The notes below the pieces were generated by a model that had not been told where the DNA came from, did no database searches, and saw nothing but the letters and a program-made list of their open reading frames with translations. Both the position numbers and the translations under genes were made by a program. Below are positions 63,121 to 64,000 of a stretch of 64,000 nucleotides of DNA, piece by piece. This stretch comes from Streptomyces sp. LaPpAH-108 (GTDB lineage: Bacteria > Actinomycetota > Actinomycetes > Streptomycetales > Streptomycetaceae). Every line of letters begins with the position of its first letter. Position 1 is the first letter of the stretch. The DNA is taken from contig NZ_KB891994.1 of the NCBI RefSeq assembly GCF_000373625.1, positions 248,001 to 312,000 of the forward strand. Reading direction: 5' to 3'.

Positions 63121-63747
63121 TCACGCCTCGTCGGGCAGCGCGAAACTGCCGTACTCGGGGTCGCCCGCCACGTCGTACGTCTGGAGGGAGACACCCGTGC
63201 TCGTGACGCGGCCCGCCGTGTGGCGGAAGCGGGTGGGGACGGCGCCCTCCGCGAAGAGGCGGCGGCCCGCGCCGAGGACGACCGGGAAGGTCGCGAGGTG
63301 GAGCGTGTCCAGGAGGCGGAGGTTGATCAGGGCGCGGACCAGGGCGCCGCTGCCGTGGATCTGGAGCTGCCCCTCGGTCCTCTCCTTGAGGGTGCGGACC
63401 TCCTTGGCCAGGTCGCCGGAGAGGACGGTGGTGCGGTTCCAGGACGGGTCCTGAAGGGTGGCGGAGACGACGTACTTGGGGAGGCCGTTGAGCTTCGCCG
63501 CGATCAGGTGGTCCGGGTCGGTCACGTGCGGCCAGTACGAGGCGAAGATGTCGTAGGTGTGACGGCCGAGCAGGAACGCCTCGGGCTTCTCGAAGACCCC
63601 GGTGATGAACTCGCCGAAGTCCGGGTCGGAGAACGGCACGGTCCAGCCGCCCTGGCCGAAGCCGCCGCTGGTGTCCTCTTCCGGGCCGCCGGGCCCCTGG
63701 TACACACCGTCCAGGCTGACGAAGACGGTGGAGACTAGCGTGGCCAT
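63121..63747 (-). CDS. Dihydrofolate-reductase-like protein (RibD C-terminal family)
   Basis: A 208-residue reductase-fold protein opening with VSTVFVSLDGVYQGPGG, followed by FLLGRHTYDIF near 58-68, a GSGALVRALINLRLLDTLHL segment near 130 and YDVAGDPEYG at the end. It belongs to the broad DHFR/RibD family often found in actinomycetes, most of unknown substrate. GAAGG lies 6 nt before the ATG. Confidence 0.85.
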   Translation of the reverse strand: MATLVSTVFVSLDGVYQGPGGPEEDTSGGFGQGGWTVPFSDPDFGEFITGVFEKPEAFLLGRHTYDIFASYWPHVTDPDHLIAAKLNGLPKYVVSATLQDPSWNRTTVLSGDLAKEVRTLKERTEGQLQIHGSGALVRALINLRLLDTLHLATFPVVLGAGRRLFAEGAVPTRFRHTAGRVTSTGVSLQTYDVAGDPEYGSFALPDEA

Positions 63748-63893
63748 GAGGTGCCTTCTTCCGCTGCGGGGTCCGTTGTCGGCGGGTGCCGCCGTGGTCA
63801 ACGGTGCAGACCCCGGCCCGGCCCGCAACTCATCGGTCGGGCCCTCCAGTACCCGGCGGCCCCGCATGCCCCCGGTACGCGATCTGCCGCCGG

Positions 63894-64000
63894 TCAGGGC
63901 TGCGCTCCCGTCGGGGGTTCGCCGCTGTCGGCATAGACGACCAGCGTCTGTTCCGGTTGTTCGGCCAGGTGGAAAGCGGTGTACGCGTACTCGACCGCTC
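63894..64000 (-). CDS. C-terminal end of an unidentified protein (cut by window end)
   Basis: A minus-strand frame enters from the window edge and ends at a TGA at 63894-63896. The visible tail, AFHLAEQPEQTLVVYADSG, resembles the last strand of the MmyB-like ligand domain in XRE-family regulators, but with 34 residues this is only a guess. Confidence 0.45.
   Translation of the reverse strand, partial: AVEYAYTAFHLAEQPEQTLVVYADSGEPPTGAQP

Overview
The window is high-GC chromosomal DNA of a Streptomyces-type actinomycete. This rests on the GC-rich third codon positions, frequent GTG and TTG starts, leaderless-looking genes, LAAC-type lipoproteins, a streptogrisin-like protease, a gluABCD-type glutamate transporter, an RNase Sa-like secreted ribonuclease, and copies of a short dispersed repeat (AGGGGCGCGGGGAACTGCGCG core) that I recognise from Streptomyces genomes. 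I see no rRNA, tRNA, CRISPR array, insertion sequence, prophage or biosynthetic gene cluster. Most of the window reads as accessory metabolism and housekeeping.

Layout. 1-3.9 kb: a sirtuin, an alkylation-repair pair (Ada/AlkA fusion plus Ogt) and metF. 4.0-7.1 kb: an apparently truncated secretory ORF, a membrane-linked CDP-glycerol transferase-like protein with a strong terminator, and a small acetyltransferase. 7.1-16.1 kb: pirin, AhpD-like protein, DoxX, a sugar porter, formaldehyde dehydrogenase-like enzyme, a membrane-anchored EEP phosphatase, and a MerR/oxidoreductase pair with a recognisable operator. 16.1-24.0 kb: macrodomain protein coupled to a phytoene-desaturase-like FAD enzyme, inositol monophosphatase-like enzyme, gamma-glutamyltransferase, SRPBCC protein, secreted S1 protease with a LacI-type palindrome in its leader, and a secreted hypothetical protein.

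24.2-33.4 kb is one co-oriented pyrimidine/hydantoin-type catabolic cluster. It holds an NCS1 permease, an LLM flavin/F420 oxidoreductase, dihydropyrimidinase, two paralogous nitrilase-type amidohydrolases, a PucR regulator and a class III aminotransferase. Between pucR and the first nitrilase lies the most unusual object in the window, a 181-nt inverted repeat (29361-29541). It is predicted to fold as a three-way junction whose long arm carries nine substitutions, all G-U wobbles on the + strand and all A-C mismatches on the other.

33.7-42.0 kb: a divergent XRE regulator/methionine aminopeptidase pair whose two starts each lie 7 nt from a -10-like hexamer, a ClpC-like ATPase, a second gamma-glutamyltransferase, a membrane protein and a secreted CocE-type hydrolase. 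42.0-49.3 kb: gluABCD-like transporter, exonuclease III, metallo-hydrolase, an orphan PcaDC fusion and a GNAT. 49.3-55.0 kb: a SWIM zinc-finger protein with 132-bp internal tandem repeats, translationally coupled to a SNF2/RapA helicase. 55.0-61.9 kb: a sugar ABC transporter with ROK kinase, GntR regulator and Gfo/Idh/MocA dehydrogenase, tied together by a shared TGTCCGGACA palindrome. 62-64 kb: small membrane protein, guanyl-specific ribonuclease, DHFR-like reductase and the tail of a gene leaving the window.
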